Source: Lactarius indigo
Taxonomy: Eukaryota > Basidiomycota > Agaricomycetes > Russulales > Russulaceae
DNA length: 64,000 nt
Assembly (NCBI GenBank): GCA_025766275.1
Contig: JAFKAC010000008.1
Location: forward strand, 124,001-188,000
Reading direction: 5' to 3'
In this document: positions 10,101 to 22,831 of the stretch, piece after piece
Position numbering within the stretch: the stretch's first letter is position 1
Layout of the letters: every line of letters starts with the position of its first letter
Program-made: the position numbers and the translations under genes
The notes under the pieces: model-generated
Databases searched by the model: none
The model's input: the letters and a program-made list of their open reading frames with translations, nothing else
What the model was told of the DNA's origin: nothing

Positions 10101-13100
10101 GTTCCATTTGCCACTCGCCTTGTTTGAAGTAGCAGCGTGCCAGAAGCCGTGCAAGTTCATCAAGTTTCTGTTTAGATACACCAGATCGCTGTCCTCTCTG
10201 AGTTGTTTCTGACTCCAAGTCCCTCGATAAACTGGTTGCGAATGTGCGTAGGAAGTTGAGGCTCTCTTCCTTAGAACCAGATGCCCACATATACTTGAGC
10301 TGGGCGTAGACCACGTTCGGAGGGGCTTTCTGGTGCTGGAAATATAAAGCAAGCCGGTCATGTCACAGACTTCTTGGCAGTGAGGAAAGACCTACCCTTT
10401 CTTGAGACAGCAGAGAATTAATTGTCTTTTCGGCGAGTAACATACGCTCGGACTTCCGACACAGGTTGGCAAATTTAATCCACATAGCTGGGTCGTCGTC
10501 TGGACTGAGAACCAGCGTTCGGACCTGCAGAATCCGCTGCCAAACTTCGACGTCAGGCTGGCATCCTTGCAACCTGATGACTGTGAGCAGAGGACAGATC
10601 TCCAATGACAGTAAGCATACCTCTTAACCCAAGTCTTCCTGATAGTTTGCTGACGTTCGGGCTGATCAGCGAATTGCTTATACGCGATGATCTCCTCCAG
10701 CTCCGACAGCATCTGAGCTCGAACCATCACACTGAAGCAACGTCAGATACGAGAACTATGCATCACATCTACCACACTCACTTGTACGACCGCCCATAGC
10801 TCTCGCCAATAAGTCCTGTGAGCTCAGGGTCGAGTAGGTCGCGCGCCTTCGTGATGTGCGTTAGTGCCTTCGAAAACTGATTCTGATGCACGGAAAGAAT
10901 AGCACGATAGAACGCGCGGTCCGTCGAATCGGCCTTCATGGTTGCGATGTAGTCGTCCATGGAATCCCAGTCATTCAACGACCAGGCCGCGGCAGCAGCC
11001 ATCGGCGCGATCTCGCGGCGTTCCTCGTGTGTCGCACTCGCCCAGTACTCCTCGACCTGCACTGCAAGCTGGTCCCACTCCCCAAGTGCATGCAGGCACT
11101 TCATCCGACCAATAGAGATGTCAGGGTTGCCGGGGTCTTCCTGCTCCCGCCGCTCGTACGTGCGGAGCGCTTCCTGCCACCGTCCAAGTCTCTCGTACCA
11201 CTGATCGTGTTTGGTGATATCATATTGTTCACGCGCGACAAGGAGAGTACCCCACGCTGCGTCTGATTGCTGCAACTTGGTGTTGATTCCGATCAGGGCT
11301 TCGATAATCGACGGCGATGTCTCGGTGAAGAACTCAAGCTCCTTGTAATGTAGAGCCTTGGCATAGGCGTGGTACTTGAGCGCATACTCTCCAAGAATGC
11401 TGTTTTCAATCGGGAGCCGCTGATCTTCGTGTTCCATAAACTCGCACAAGTTCAATAACCTGTGTATAAGCTCTGATGGCGCGGTCGGCGACGTGATGGC
11501 ACGATCGACGGCGCGAACGAGATCTTCCTGTGAAACCGGTTTGAGATTCCGTACTTCCCGAACTACAGGCATTAACGTACCTGATATTGTTCGTACAGCT
11601 CCCGCCAGCACGAAATAAATGCCGCGTTGAACAACTCTTTCGCCAGGGGCGAATGAACGTCCACCAAGCTCATGCAAGCACGTAGAGCATGTGACGGTGA
11701 TTCTTTCATAAACTCGACGGAAAGCCGATGCATCCATTCCAGCCAATCTTCCCTGGTAGAGACCAGTGACGTGTCCCACGCTTGCTTCAGGTGTTGTTGG
11801 TTAACCGCCATCTTGGCCGCCTCCGCGGGAGCAGAGAACTCCGGCGTCTTGTTACTCTCGTTCATGCTGCAATGGCTTTATGAGTAGAGATGCCTAGCCT
11901 CAAACAACGGTCGCTTACATATACTCTAGCGTCCCTAGCTCTTGCGGCAAGCGCTCACCATTAAGCAGCTTAGAGACAAGATTCTCATACTTGGGATGTG
12001 GTATTCTGTGGCGAAGTAGTGCCTTGATACACCGTCAGCATATGTGCGACCGATCCAAAGGAGAAAGCGTGCCTTGTTGATAGTAGGAACGAATATAGCA
12101 AAGTCTGATCCTAGTTGGACAAGCAGAGAACACAAGGTGTCCAGCACGGCCATCCTCAGTTCGTTATTCGAAGACGTCAGCACGCGCACAAGAGGGTGGA
12201 TAATTCGTGACGCATGGTCCGAGAAGTTAACGCGACTTGAAAGCCCGTCAATCGTAACGATCGCACGTTTGCGCAGCGGCGTCGACGCATCGAGTCGCTC
12301 ATACGTTTTCACAATGATTGGAATGACAAGGTGTAAGTACTCCTCGATGTTTGAACCAAACGTCAAAAACGCGTCAAACACCTTGATTTGCGTTGCGGAC
12401 CGTTTGTCGTTCAATTCTCCGTCAAACACTTTCAAGATCAGCGGCAAGATCGTCGGAAGGAATGGTCTGAATTCCGCATCCAAGGCCTTCCCAAGCGATT
12501 CAATAAGTGAGACAAGAGGGAGTTGCAGCGATTGGTTTTCCCAAAGGTCCGTCACGAGCCCGAAGATGTCGGGCATGTACTTGCGGACGTGCTGCTTGAT
12601 GATGCCGATAAGGATAGCGAGCTGCTGTAAGTGAAACTCTTGTAAGCGCGCGGCGGAACTACGAGTCACGGCGGCGAACGCCGGAATGATCTAGACGGGT
12701 TGTGAGTTGCTTTGCCTCTTCGCGTAACGAAATGTGCGCACCTGTGGCAAGAATGTCACGCATTTGAGGCCTTGAGTCTTGAATATCGACATTATGGCTT
12801 CAATCACGGTGTGATGCTGGCTGCTCAAGGACTGGTCCTTTAAAATGCCGAGTAGTGCGTTGATGACAACTGTCTGGTAGTAGTCGTCAGATGCCGAAGA
12901 TGTTGTATGAGTGAGATTAATCGCGGCTGCGGTAGGCGTCTGCGACTCGTTCGATTCCTCGTCGGGCCTCGTCTGCGATGGCGGTCATCTGTCTAATTCT
13001 CCGTCATAGGCGGCGTGACATACCTTTCTTCTATAAGGATCTAGCGCGCCAATGATTCCAAGGACCTTGATCACCTCCCGTCGCACCGACGGATTCGGCT

Positions 13101-16000
13101 CGCTCTTCAGAATTCGACCAAAGATCTGCAGCAGCTGGGGATACTCTACTAGCGGCTGTATAACAAATCCTGTGCTCGAACAAACCTGCCCCAGCGCGTG
13201 CAGTGCAGCGTCGCGCTTCACAATGCTCGAGTCCGCGAGCTTCGAGAGGATGATGTCCATTAACTCGGGAACGTGTGGAGTCACGTCCTCGCCACCAACA
13301 CACGTCAGCTCGCCAAGACACATCAACACGTTGGCGGCAACAGTCGAATTGGGATCACCGGCTTTCTGTAGGAGCACGCGCAGCATCGGCAGCGCATACG
13401 GCTTGATTAGGCGCTGCGTCGCGCTTACGAGGAGCGTCAATAACCTGGTACAATCTTCGCGACTGCGCCTATTGACTTTTCGGTCATAGGATAAGACAGA
13501 TTCAAGAATCGAGGCTCACGTGACAGTCGAGTATTCGAGCTCGGTGAGCAGCTGGATAAGCGACTTGCGGAGGGAAGGCATGACATAAGCCGGGTTGTGT
13601 AAGGCAAGACGTCCAATGAGGCCGACCGCAGTCTCACGGTTCTCAAAGATCTCATCGTTGAGTGCTATAAAGAGGGAGCGGACATTCTCTGCTTGGGCCA
13701 GGTGCTTATCAAATTGTTCGTGTAGGTTTGTTAGGACAGCTTGTCGGATTGCAGCGTCTGAATATGAGAGATTAGCCAACCCCGTGAAACCACTTAGAAC
13801 TGAATGCGACAAACCTGGATCGGCAATGCCCACTGTAAGGAGCTTATCGATGACGTCGCTGATGACCTCGATGGAGTTATTGCTTCCCTGGAAGCAGATA
13901 GGGTCGCGCCTGAAGACGCTGCAGCATGTCAGTGCTGCGGCCTTTCGCACTTCAGGGTAGTCCTCTTCGAGGAACGGGAGTGCACAGTTGCGAACGAACT
14001 CGTTTAGTACGTGGCCTGTGAAATTGGCAAACACCTCAGTAACGCACTGAAAAGTGAAAGTGCCTAATGTCATACCACTAAAGTCGAATTCGCCGAGGAT
14101 TGTGAGTGCCAAAGTGATGAGCTCGGGGCTTTTCGTCGTGCCAGCGCTCTGGTAGTCTAGTGAAACCAATTGTTCGGGTTCAGAAAGATGCGCCCTACCT
14201 GAGATGTGTTGAGGTCGCGGGAAATAGTAGAAACATTGCCCCTGATGAGAGCTGGTGGTGCACCAAGGGGCTTATACGATTTGTCGCTGAGGATCATCGA
14301 CAGCATGTCCAAGAGCCGATCTGGAGCTCGAATTTAGGTCTCCAAATATGAGAAAGCGAGTATAAACCTACCTTGTATGGTCTTCAAGAGAGGCGGAATG
14401 TTCTTAGCGATTTCAATCAGAGCGTGATGAAGAGGTGCGCTCAGTCCGCATGCGAACATCAAGTCCAGCTGGTCGTGCAGAAGCTTTGTCAAGTTAGGAC
14501 CAACAGCAGCGGCCAGCATGCCGACGCATTGAAACATAGGTTCCTCAGGAGGCGCCTTCTTCCTAACATAAAATGAGAAAAGAGCTAACAAGGCTATGGA
14601 TCCATGCACCCTACCCTCTGTTCTGCAAGCCAAGCTTAACTTGCTGCATGATTGAGTCCAGGAATGGCTTCATATCACTACCGACGGCCTTTGCCACGTG
14701 TCCAATAGCGACGAATGCTTCAACAGAATCAGTGACAGTGGAAGTAGAGGAGTAGTAGGTCGAGCGCACCGAACTCTCGATCGCTCGATTTACCGAGAAG
14801 GGTCAAAAGATGGCCCATCGCTTTGTGAAGGAAGTGTTCGCTGAATGTCTGAGTGTCGTACACGGCGAGTGTAGGGATAAGTGTGATGACCATCTTCCGT
14901 ACGAAAGGGTCGCGTGATGTCCTGAAGCGCAAGATACTCTCTGCTGTGTCCATGAAATTCTCGCGCATGAACTACATCGACCGGGTTATTGAAAAAATAT
15001 CAGAGGGCGGATGAACTCACCATCCCGCCATGAAGTAGAAGCTCGCGATATGTAAGCAATGCACCGTGAATGATCTCGGGCTGACTCATTTTGAGTCCAG
15101 CCTGCGCGTCAGCTAGGATCTTCGCGAGATGAGTGGTCCTTCCTTGTCGCTCCCTCTGAGCAATGATCTCGAGACAAGCCGCGAGGAGTTCAGCTGCACC
15201 CTCTCTGACAATCACGCGTGGGTCTCGAATAGGCATAAGGATTTTGTCGAAGACGAGGTCAATATGTGAATGAAAGTAGACGGGGCTGTTTCGAGCGAGC
15301 TCTTTCAGGATGAGCACACCGGCGTACCGGCCGGGCTCTTGTTTGTCGCCTTGCAACAAGCCGATGGCAGCAGGCACTTCAAAGTCCATGAAATGCTCTC
15401 CAAAAGCTGCGCCGCCAATCTCTGCGATCTGTCCGAGTGTCTTGGAGGCAGCAAGCATGATGTTGAGGTCTCCATTAGGTAAAAGAGACTTGACATAATT
15501 GTAGAAGCGGAAAAGATTGTGTTTGAACTCGATTGTCTCTTCGCCGTCCACATCGAGAAGGTGGTCTAGGACGATCAGAGTTCGCAAGTCGCGTCATAAG
15601 AGAAGATGCACACCGATGGCGAGAATGCCCCCCAATTTATCGTGACTGTGAGGGCTATGTACGAGATCGAATAGCCTTTGGTTTATGGAGTCCTCCCATA
15701 GCTTTGTAGCGGCATCTGAGGACATTTCGACCACCTTTGTGGCAACCTGAGGACGGTCTCCGTTGAGCGCAGACAGTTTGTCCGGAGTAGAATGACGTAC
15801 ATATCGTCGTAATTCAAGAGCAGATTGGAGACGTGTCTCTGGACTCTTATTCCTAAGACCGAGGAAGATAGTATTGAGTGTGTCAGTCTGCTGGGAGACA
15901 GACGGAGTTGCCATTGTCGACAACAGCGAAGAGGTGACAATGTGCTGTAATTGGTAATGACAAATTCAGTTCTTCTTATGGCACGTGCCAATCTATCTGA
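7130..16000. repeat. Segmental duplication carrying TOR, copy 1
   Basis: Matches 29815-38705 in the same orientation over the full TOR gene, about 45 bp of 3' flank ('gagaagcgt.ga..ttt') and about 85 bp of 5' flank ('aattggtaatgacaaat' to 'tctatc.gact'). Exons are close to identical; introns carry more substitutions and small indels. Outside these limits the flanks are unrelated, except for a displaced 5' piece at 28800-29120. Confidence 0.9.
7176..15914 (-). CDS. TOR: Target of rapamycin (TOR) PIKK-family kinase, copy 1
   Basis: Catalytic subunit of the TOR complexes, which controls growth in response to nutrients. The start ATG at 15914 gives [20 protein letters not shown]. About twenty short introns break a product of roughly 2,300 residues. 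Order: HEAT repeats (15.9-12.0 kb); FAT domain (about 11.8-9.3 kb, e.g. '[18 protein letters not shown]'); FRB (9.2-8.9 kb: '[20 protein letters not shown]' and '[20 protein letters not shown]', keeping the Ser, Trp and Phe that contact FKBP12-rapamycin); kinase ('[17 protein letters not shown]', catalytic loop '[12 protein letters not shown]' near 8056, 'HIDFGD'); FATC ('[14 protein letters not shown]'). The final exon is only 16 nt (7176-7191, after a 50-nt intron) and supplies the canonical ending W-C-A-F-W. One intron (12023-12072) has a GC donor. No disabling change was seen. A transposon-rich block begins within about 150 bp upstream of the start codon. Confidence 0.95.
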
Positions 16001-16059
16001 CTATGATAGGCGTCGACTTTGTCGACTATGTAACCCTGTTCCAACGTTCATGCATGTTG

Positions 16060-16384
16060 AGCTGTCTGTGTCGGGATCGAATTTCCAAAAAGTCTTGCCT
16101 ATACGTGGCTGATCCGTTCGCAGTGACGTTTGTTCGTTTTGTTTTGTGTGTATGCCTCCTATTTTTTGTCATCTCTCGTTTCCTGTTCTCGTTCACCATC
16201 GTGGCATCCGATCTTGGGGCTTGCCGATCCACCTGTTACTCTCTGATATGTACAGTGCCAGTCCTACTTTTTTGTGTGCCGTTTGATGGCAGTCGGACCG
16301 CTTCGACAAGGTGTTAGCTGAAACTAGGACGAGAGGTGTCGTCGCTGCGGCTGCGGGGCGGCGGGTCCTACCCACTCAACTGGA
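16060..16384. other. Start of the inserted block; no gene recognised
   Basis: Homology to the TOR copy 2 upstream region fades between 16000 and 16060. The next 300 bp contain only T-rich sequence and short open frames with no support on either strand. Confidence 0.4.
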
Positions 16385-17035
16385 TTGTGGGCCTTGAGGC
16401 AATTACTCAAATCAAGACACGGGCTTTGGGTCTTTGAAGACGTCAAAGTTCCAGTTACAGATCGGCAAGCCGTTTGGTACTTGTTTCGAGGACGACTACG
16501 ATATTATTGTCGATGGTCTTTCCAAGCTTCAACAGCGCACCGCTGTTACCTCGCGACGGAATCTTCCTGTTCAAATGGAACAGAAATGAATGTGCGCTTC
16601 GCACGAGGTGTTTTTCGAGAAAAGAGTGCGTTGTTTTATGGCCTATAACTTGAACGGTACTTACCTTTTTTTTTTTAGCAAAGAAAGAAGACGTCGTCGG
16701 TTAGAGGAGCTTCCTCTGACGTGCATGTTCCATGTGCAGATACAGAGAACGGTGAAGACGACGATCTGGAGACAGAGATTTGGCCTGTCCCTCCAGAGCT
16801 CCGTGCAGAGCTAGACGAACTGAAACCCACCGTGTTGTTCCCCTTCACGTTTTCAAGTCTTCGGAGTTTGTCGAGCCCGATGCGGTTAACGGCACACTGC
16901 TTAACTCATTGGTCGAGATTCACTTTATGTTACACTATTACTATTTCAGTAAGACTCTTTCAATGCGTCCATCGAACAAGTCGTCATACTGCTGTCCGGG
17001 GTGGCTTTACCAAATCCACCTTACAAGCGTCCACA
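16385..17035 (+). pseudogene. Broken unrecognised ORF fragments, cut by the Helitron remnant
   Basis: Short plus-strand stretches look protein-coding but lie in different frames: 'FGTCFEDDYDIIVDGLSKLQ' (about 16470-16560), 'LETEIWPVPPELRAELDELK' (16765-16825), 'VNGTLLNSLVEIHFMLHYYY' (16880-16950) and 'DSFNASIEQVVIL' (16957-16995). A donor-like 'gtacttac' with a T10 tract and AG lies near 16655-16679. The 'V.(L)...LVE.HF.L.HY' type of sequence recurs in hypothetical proteins near basidiomycete transposons, as far as I recall; I cannot name the family. The coding signal stops where the antisense Helitron frame begins, near 17000. Confidence 0.35.
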
Positions 17036-19130
17036 CTATCAAACTGGGCCAGTCTCTTTGGCACTCCGGAGTTCTCTTCGATGAGAAGTGCCTTCTGAGC
17101 GAATCGTTTGGCACGGCCAGAGAACGGTCTGTCAATGGCGGTAAGTATGACATCTTCTGTTAGGAGATCGTTAAATGGTTCCGCGTTATGAGCTGTTATA
17201 TCTGCAGTGCTGAGAACCGCGTCCAGTTCTGTGTCAAGAAACATGCTGTCATTGTCGACAGTGGTATGGATTGTGTCTTCCCCGCTCCTTGTGCGTGCTC
17301 TCACGCTGTCAGAACACTGATGGAAAAATTCGATGTTAGCAACAGTAGAGTGTACACCTTCGGATGCGTCGGACATAAATTCGTTGAATGCATTTCTGAA
17401 CGTTTCGTGGTCTTTTTTAAGAGTAGTAAGAGACCCCCACAGTTTTAGCAACGCAAGCATGGAGGCTTCAGTTAGGCCGTTCTCTGTCGCTTTGTCTCTT
17501 TTCGAAAACCATTGACCGGGGAAGTATGGCATTGTCTCATGACCGGCGAATCTGACGATTCGACAGCGACCCTCCCTGTTAGTTCCGGCATGGTAAGGTA
17601 CTCGCATATTGGGCGTAGGGCCACACTTTTTCGTTTTCGGTTTCAAATGGGCACTGTCGTACGTCCCAAGGAAGAAGTCAAGGTACGACCATTATTCCAA
17701 CGCATCTCCACAGTCAACGTATTCTCGAATTTGATCTTTCAGACGGAGTTTACCATCAACAATCTCCACATTCACTACGTCTTCCTGTCCCTAAAAATCA
17801 AAAAAGTTTAATTTACAGATCGCAGACAAAAGTAAGTTAGTTCTGCGAACCTGTCCAATGGGCTCTTCTTGTGATGCAGAAGGTGTGGCAGGATTGACGT
17901 CGACTGAATGAGGAGGACTAAGGTGAGATAGGTATTCAAACAGTCGTTGCAAGGTTTTGATATATTCACCGGCTTTTGTTTTATATGGGATATGTCTTCG
18001 TCAACAATTTAACCACTGAATGCCAGTGGGTCATTTCGAGATGATGGGAAGCGAAACGGCCTCCCCATCCTATGAGATAACAAACTACTTCAGTTGCGCT
18101 CAGTTCCTGTTGTCGGCTTAAAGAGTTGGCGCATTGTTGAACTAGTTTTTTGTGGATGGCTGTCAAAGTTGCCATTCTCCGTTCATTTGATTGGTGACAT
18201 GCCAACGTCTTCGCCAACAAGGCGGAAATATTGGAGGAGTCTCATGGTTTCTTGGCGACGTAATGGGTAATGTACCATATAATATCTTTGGTTTCAATTC
18301 CATTTGTGATGTGTTTGATATTGTGATTCGCGGGAACGGCTTGAAGAATGGCAGGGCACCAGTTGTTCAAAAAACTGTACGTCCTCTTCAGACCCCATTT
18401 TCTGTGTTCATCAACCCAGTCGTCGGCCACAAGAGGGAAAGGAGCCCGTCGTTTACACACCACGCAAGAGTTGACGATTTTGATGCACTGGCATGCCCGA
18501 GTACACTGATGCACTTGTACCATTCTTGCAATTGGCTTTTCAGTGTTAGCACAAGATGCTTCATATTCGGGTGTTCAAGGATCGACCAGATGGGAGAAAG
18601 CAACAGCACGTTCATGGGGAACGGCTAAGAGGCAACTCCTGGGACATCTGGAATGTGTGCATGTATGTTGACGGATATGAAGTGTTTGATTGTGTCTCTA
18701 AATTCGTTGTTTAATAATTGTTCCTTCATCACATCAGCCTTGAGAGAACCAGACAGCCAGAGTATTATGTGCAGGTGAAGAGCTCCTCTTCCCTGCGCTT
18801 TGACTGTGCTGACAAAGGCGGCGATTTGACCTAACACGCCTGTTTCCCTCTGTACCGGGAGTGTGTGAGAAACCTCTGATGCCAAGTAATAAGTTGAGGA
18901 CAGCATTTACTGTTAGACGGAAGAAAAGGCAGGTGGCATATGGGTCTAACGCAATAGTAGCATCGGAGGGACGACGTTCTGTTGTGCAAAATGTATCAAG
19001 GTCTGTCTTCACCACACAAGACTTGCGCTGTCGGGTCTTGTGTGTTGGCTAGATTAATTGTGAGCCAGATCGGTGGATAATTCTTTTAACACAGGTTCCC
19101 CATATGAGAGACTGGATCTTTATGTGGGAT
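16984..19130 (-). mobile_element. Decayed Helitron-type Rep (helicase-less fragment)
   Basis: Reading from 19130 downward, the pieces align with the N-terminal half of RepHel proteins of fungal Helitrons: 'PPIWLTINLANTQDPTAQVL' (19.1 kb), 'LDPYATCLFFRLTVNAVL', the HUH motif in 'AQGRGALHLHIILWLSG' (18.77 kb), a Cys-rich block 'CKRRAPFPL', and the two-tyrosine motif 'YITHYVAKK' (18.25 kb). A second ORF (16984-17646) has 'PYFPGQWFSKRDK' and 'EASMLALLKLWGSL'. The protein is broken by an in-frame TGA after the tyrosine motif (about 18242), another stop near 18625, and frame changes near 19010, 18880 and 18530. The PIF1-type helicase domain is absent, and no Helitron ends were found. It is an inactive remnant. 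Confidence 0.75.
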
Positions 19131-19505
19131 TCGTCCAAGGCTGACTAATTCTGTTCACAATATCACAGCGCATTTCAGCACAGTTTGTATATGTTTACTA
19201 CTCAGTTGTTCTTGTTTATATGCGTGACTGCACGAAAAGCCTACATCATATGACCTTGTCGAGCAAGGGAACTACCAAAGCTCACATGCACCCAGTGGGA
19301 AGTCCGTAGTTTGGGGTTGATTAATATAGATTTTCCTAGATGGTATCTACTCAAATCGAACGTTTGATAAAAACTGAAGTATACTAGATCAAATTTGATC
19401 ACCTACGTTTTTTTTCTATTGCCTGTGATTAGCACTATGAGAATCAACAAGAATCGACAAGAATCGAAACTTTCGCGCTCATTGGGTGGTATAATTCACT
19501 CAGAT
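19131..19505. other. AT-rich spacer with short direct repeats
   Basis: No gene seen. Contains 'aatcaacaagaatcgacaag' near 19442 (three tandem AATC(A/G)A-type units). It may be the subterminal region of a mobile element, but no partner end was identified. Confidence 0.3.
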
Positions 19506-21890
19506 TTAATCGAATAGAAATCCACGGTAATCAACAAATTTGATTGGATTTCGATTTACAGCAATAATAATACATTTTCTTAGTCGACTGCACCTCACCA
19601 AAATAATTATTATCGATACAGCAAAGAGCCCAGATCCACCGAAAACGGCCGCAAAAGCCAAAAAGACTGGCAACGTCGTGGTCAAGAACAGGCCAATGTA
19701 GCAGCGCCCTTGTTCGCTGCCGCGTTTGCCTTCCTCTGGTCCGAGGAGATCATCAGTTGGGGTATTGCATAGTCCATATAGACTCACCATAGCACCGCAC
19801 CCAATATACATCTCTTTCTTGAAGGGCTTCTCGTATATTAGTGGGTGGCATTGCATCAGAGAGTGGCTCACGTACCTCCTTTTCGGCGTCCGATAGTCCC
19901 TTGTAGTATGCATCGAAGTGAGCGGTGGTGCCTTGACCTCCTGGCTGGAGCTGGTTCCAGTGCCGCATGCAGATATTTCTGAAGATACAATCAGTTGTCA
20001 TCGGTATGATAAAATAATATTGTCGACACATACCTGATCGTATTTGCCTGCGTCGGTATAGCAGGCGTGTCCGAGGACTTTTGTTTCTTTGTTGGAACCC
20101 CAGGTGGTATGCTGTCGTTGCTCTTCCGTTTCTTGTTGGAATCAGCCTTGGCACCCTCGGGTCTGAGATTGCTCGGGCCCGTGTTGGTAATGGGTGTCGT
20201 GCCATTGGTGTCGCTACACTGGTGTCAGTGTTCATCGAGGCGGTGTATGGGTGTGTGTATGTACGCAGGAACATCCTGGAGGGGGAGAGCCGATATTGTT
20301 CCCTCTGGTTCACTTGGGGTCATTGCAGTGGCGTCAAGCATCGGCAGAGGATTTGCGTCGTTTCCACATATCCCATCTGTGTTGGGCTGGCTCAGTTCAT
20401 CGACGTAACCAGCGTCATTCGTAACAATGGGGGTGGGTGAAGGGGCAGGAGCGGGTGAAGGGGTGAGGGCAGGCGAATGGGTGAGAGCAGGTGTTGTCAG
20501 GTTCGGGCCTGTACCGTTACCGCTAGCACTTGGTGACTATTGAATCGTGTTAGCCGGGCATTGCTACGCCTTGGACGAGTGGGATTGTACTCACCTGGCC
20601 CAGTGCTGTGTCTGATGAGGAGTTAATGGAAGGGCTGTTGATCGGGGATGGGGCGTTGTTGGTCGGCCGTGTGTTGCCATTGGTCAGGGGTGCTTGCAAA
20701 TCTGCACAATGTGGGGTCAGTAATCGTAGGCATAGTGAAGGGCGAGTACCATTGGGGGTGTTTGGAATCGATGGGCTTGTTGTGGGTGCACTGCGTGGTG
20801 TATGAGTCTCATGGAGAGAGCTAGTGAAGGTGACGTTACAATGGGTCCGCTATCACCGATGCGGGGGTAGTAGATGGACTCGCAGATGGACTCGGCATCT
20901 GTATACTAGTCGTTACAATAGGGGGAATACACCAGAATAGTCCTGACGTACTGGTTGCATGACTGGGGAGAGGGGTTCGCTGTCGCCAACCTTGTCACTG
21001 TTTTCATCGCCGATCAGATCCATCTGGATGAGCTCGGGGTTGTCGAGTGCACCTGCGGTCTTTGGTTTCGCTTCTCGAACACCGTGATTTAGGGCCCAGG
21101 TCGAATACGATCTGGTTGACCATTGTCGTAGTTTCCACATACCGTCATCGCATAGTAGCAGGAACTGGAATTCAGGGTAAGCGAGTATGGAACGCCAGTA
21201 GAAGTCCCATGCAATATTAGTAAATTGTCCGAAGGTCGGTGGGGCGAGATCGACGTTGTTGAGCTCCATCCATATCATCCTGGCCCTCTGACTCAAAAGC
21301 GCAATATCGTCGCTGCTGACGAGGGTCCCGTCGTGGTATTCGAGGTAGAAGTGTCCTCCATTGTCGGTCGATTCGGTCGAATCGGATTTGGCGGGGGCTG
21401 TGGGGCGTCCATGCTTCCTTTTCATAACCACCATGCTGGCGTCGCCGTCTGTTTCGCCTTTAGTTCCTTGCTTTCGGCAGCGCTTAGCTTCGTCCTTAAA
21501 AGTACGTTCTTTCCAGTACTGGACTTCTGGGTGATCTTCTTGTGCCTCGAGCTTCGGGTTCGGTGGAGGATTTGTGAGTGAAAACACACGACGATTGCCC
21601 TTACTCTGGACCAACACAGTCTGCTGTGAGTCCGAATCCTTCGTGATTGAACCGTCGATTATTTCCCTAAGCCAAGTACTGTACATCAGAACACATATGC
21701 CCAACGCAGATCCAATTAACACGTACCGGTATGTCTGATTACGCTCTTTGAGCAGCTCAATTTCTTTCTTCAATTCAGAGTTTGACTCTTGTAACGCAAT
21801 GATCTCTTCTTTCTGCTTCATTGAATTGTATTGCAGTCTCACGTAGAAACCATTCTGTTTGAGCATTTGCTTGGACGCTGCTGCTATCAT
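19506..21890 (-). CDS. Unrecognised coiled-coil / single-TM protein with low-complexity tail
   Basis: The first exon (21890-20913) encodes about 325 residues: a coiled coil ('EEIIALQESNSELKKEIELL', residues about 28-50), a membrane segment ('YVLIGSALGICVLMYSTW', about 54-72), a basic linker, and an aromatic-rich domain with 'ARMIWMELNNVDLAPPTFGQ' and 'FLLLCDDGMWKLRQWSTRSY' (about 205-270). A Pro/Ser/Thr-rich stretch (20.9-20.1 kb) follows with several probable introns, then a final part with 'NICMRHWNQLQPGGQ' and 'AYYKGLSDAEKE'. Similar proteins are, to my recollection, multi-copy in agaricomycete genomes and lie near transposons. I do not recognise a function. The tail is uncertain: a hydrophobic stretch near 19640-19700 may be coding or 3' UTR, and one frame carries a stop near 20240. 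It could be transposon cargo. Confidence 0.5.
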
Positions 21891-22241
21891 ATTTGGTCTG
21901 TCCGTGCCCCGGTGAGATCCGGCAGTCTATATACACGCGTCAATTTGTAGTTAATATGTCCTAAATAGGCTTACATGGTCTCCGTGTGTGCCTGGGGAGT
22001 TTACGACAACTCCTCCGGTGCCATCGGATTGGCGTTGAGTGTACTGGGATGGGAACTGGAACGAGGAGTCCATGTGCACTGCGGGGCTTCAGGAAAAAAA
22101 AAAAAGGGAAAGGGAGAGAAAGAGGAATGGATTCCATGCCAAAAAAAAAAGATCATTTATTGGGGAATTGGGGTGACTTGGAATTTATAAAATTATTGAC
22201 TTACGCATTTTCGTCTGCGCTCTACTGTACAAGCCAGTAGC

Positions 22242-22831
22242 ATGTCCTCCCCAGAGCCCTCACCGGAAGACATTCCCCTCGCTAACAACCTTAGAGCTAG
22301 GGTGCTATATGAAGCTACCCTGCAGGATTTACTGCAAGCAAGGAATTATGTTGTCACTCAGCTGCTTCGGGAACGCAACAGTCTCCTCGATGAACGGTAT
22401 GTCGACTATCTGATATCCTTGTCTGTCAAATCACTCAGTCACTTTTGTGAAGACACAAACTCACCGGGGAGGAGATCGATTACTCTCCTATGGACTTTCT
22501 CCATCCCCCTCCTCCCTTGCTCCCGTATATTACTACGAGCACAGGAGTTGTCCTCCAACGTCGCATCCGCAATCCCGTAACTGCGTGGTTCCCCGAGGAT
22601 GTAAGAGGATGTTTTGACCCATACCACATATAACTCACGCATTCTTAGTGGCGCCGCTTTGAGGTGGGTACGCAGACGGCCGAACACGAAGCAGCCAATG
22701 TCACTTTGGTCGACATTGGGCCAGATATAGAAACTCAGGGTAGCAACGGAGAAACCAGCAACAAGCGCCGCCGTATAGCATCATGTACGGAGCAGACCTT
22801 AGTTAATCACAGATCAGGCTGCAAAGTTTAA
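22242..22831 (+). CDS. Unrecognised small protein
   Basis: Three exons join cleanly: 22242-22396, 22453-22600 and 22649-22831, with introns gtatg...aag and gtaag...tag. The product of about 160 residues begins MSSPEPSPEDIPLANNLRAR, has a helical, Leu/Arg-rich first half ('EATLQDLLQARNYVVTQLL'), a proline run ('DFLHPPPPLLPY') and a basic patch near the end ('NKRRRIAS'). It has no membrane segment, signal peptide or motif that I recognise. It is divergent from the unrecognised gene at 19.5-21.9 kb (about 350 bp between starts, including an A-rich stretch at 22090-22150). Both lie inside the transposon-rich block. It looks intact. Confidence 0.5.

Noticed and set aside
12044..12634. 196-codon plus-strand ORF in TOR copy 1 (and its counterpart at 34687-35325)
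   Set aside because: Antisense to conserved TOR HEAT repeats; long only because of the coding composition on the other strand.
15985..16317. 110-codon Cys/Phe-rich plus-strand ORF upstream of TOR copy 1
   Set aside because: Starts in the TOR flank and crosses the insertion edge; T-rich sequence alone explains the hydrophobic residues.
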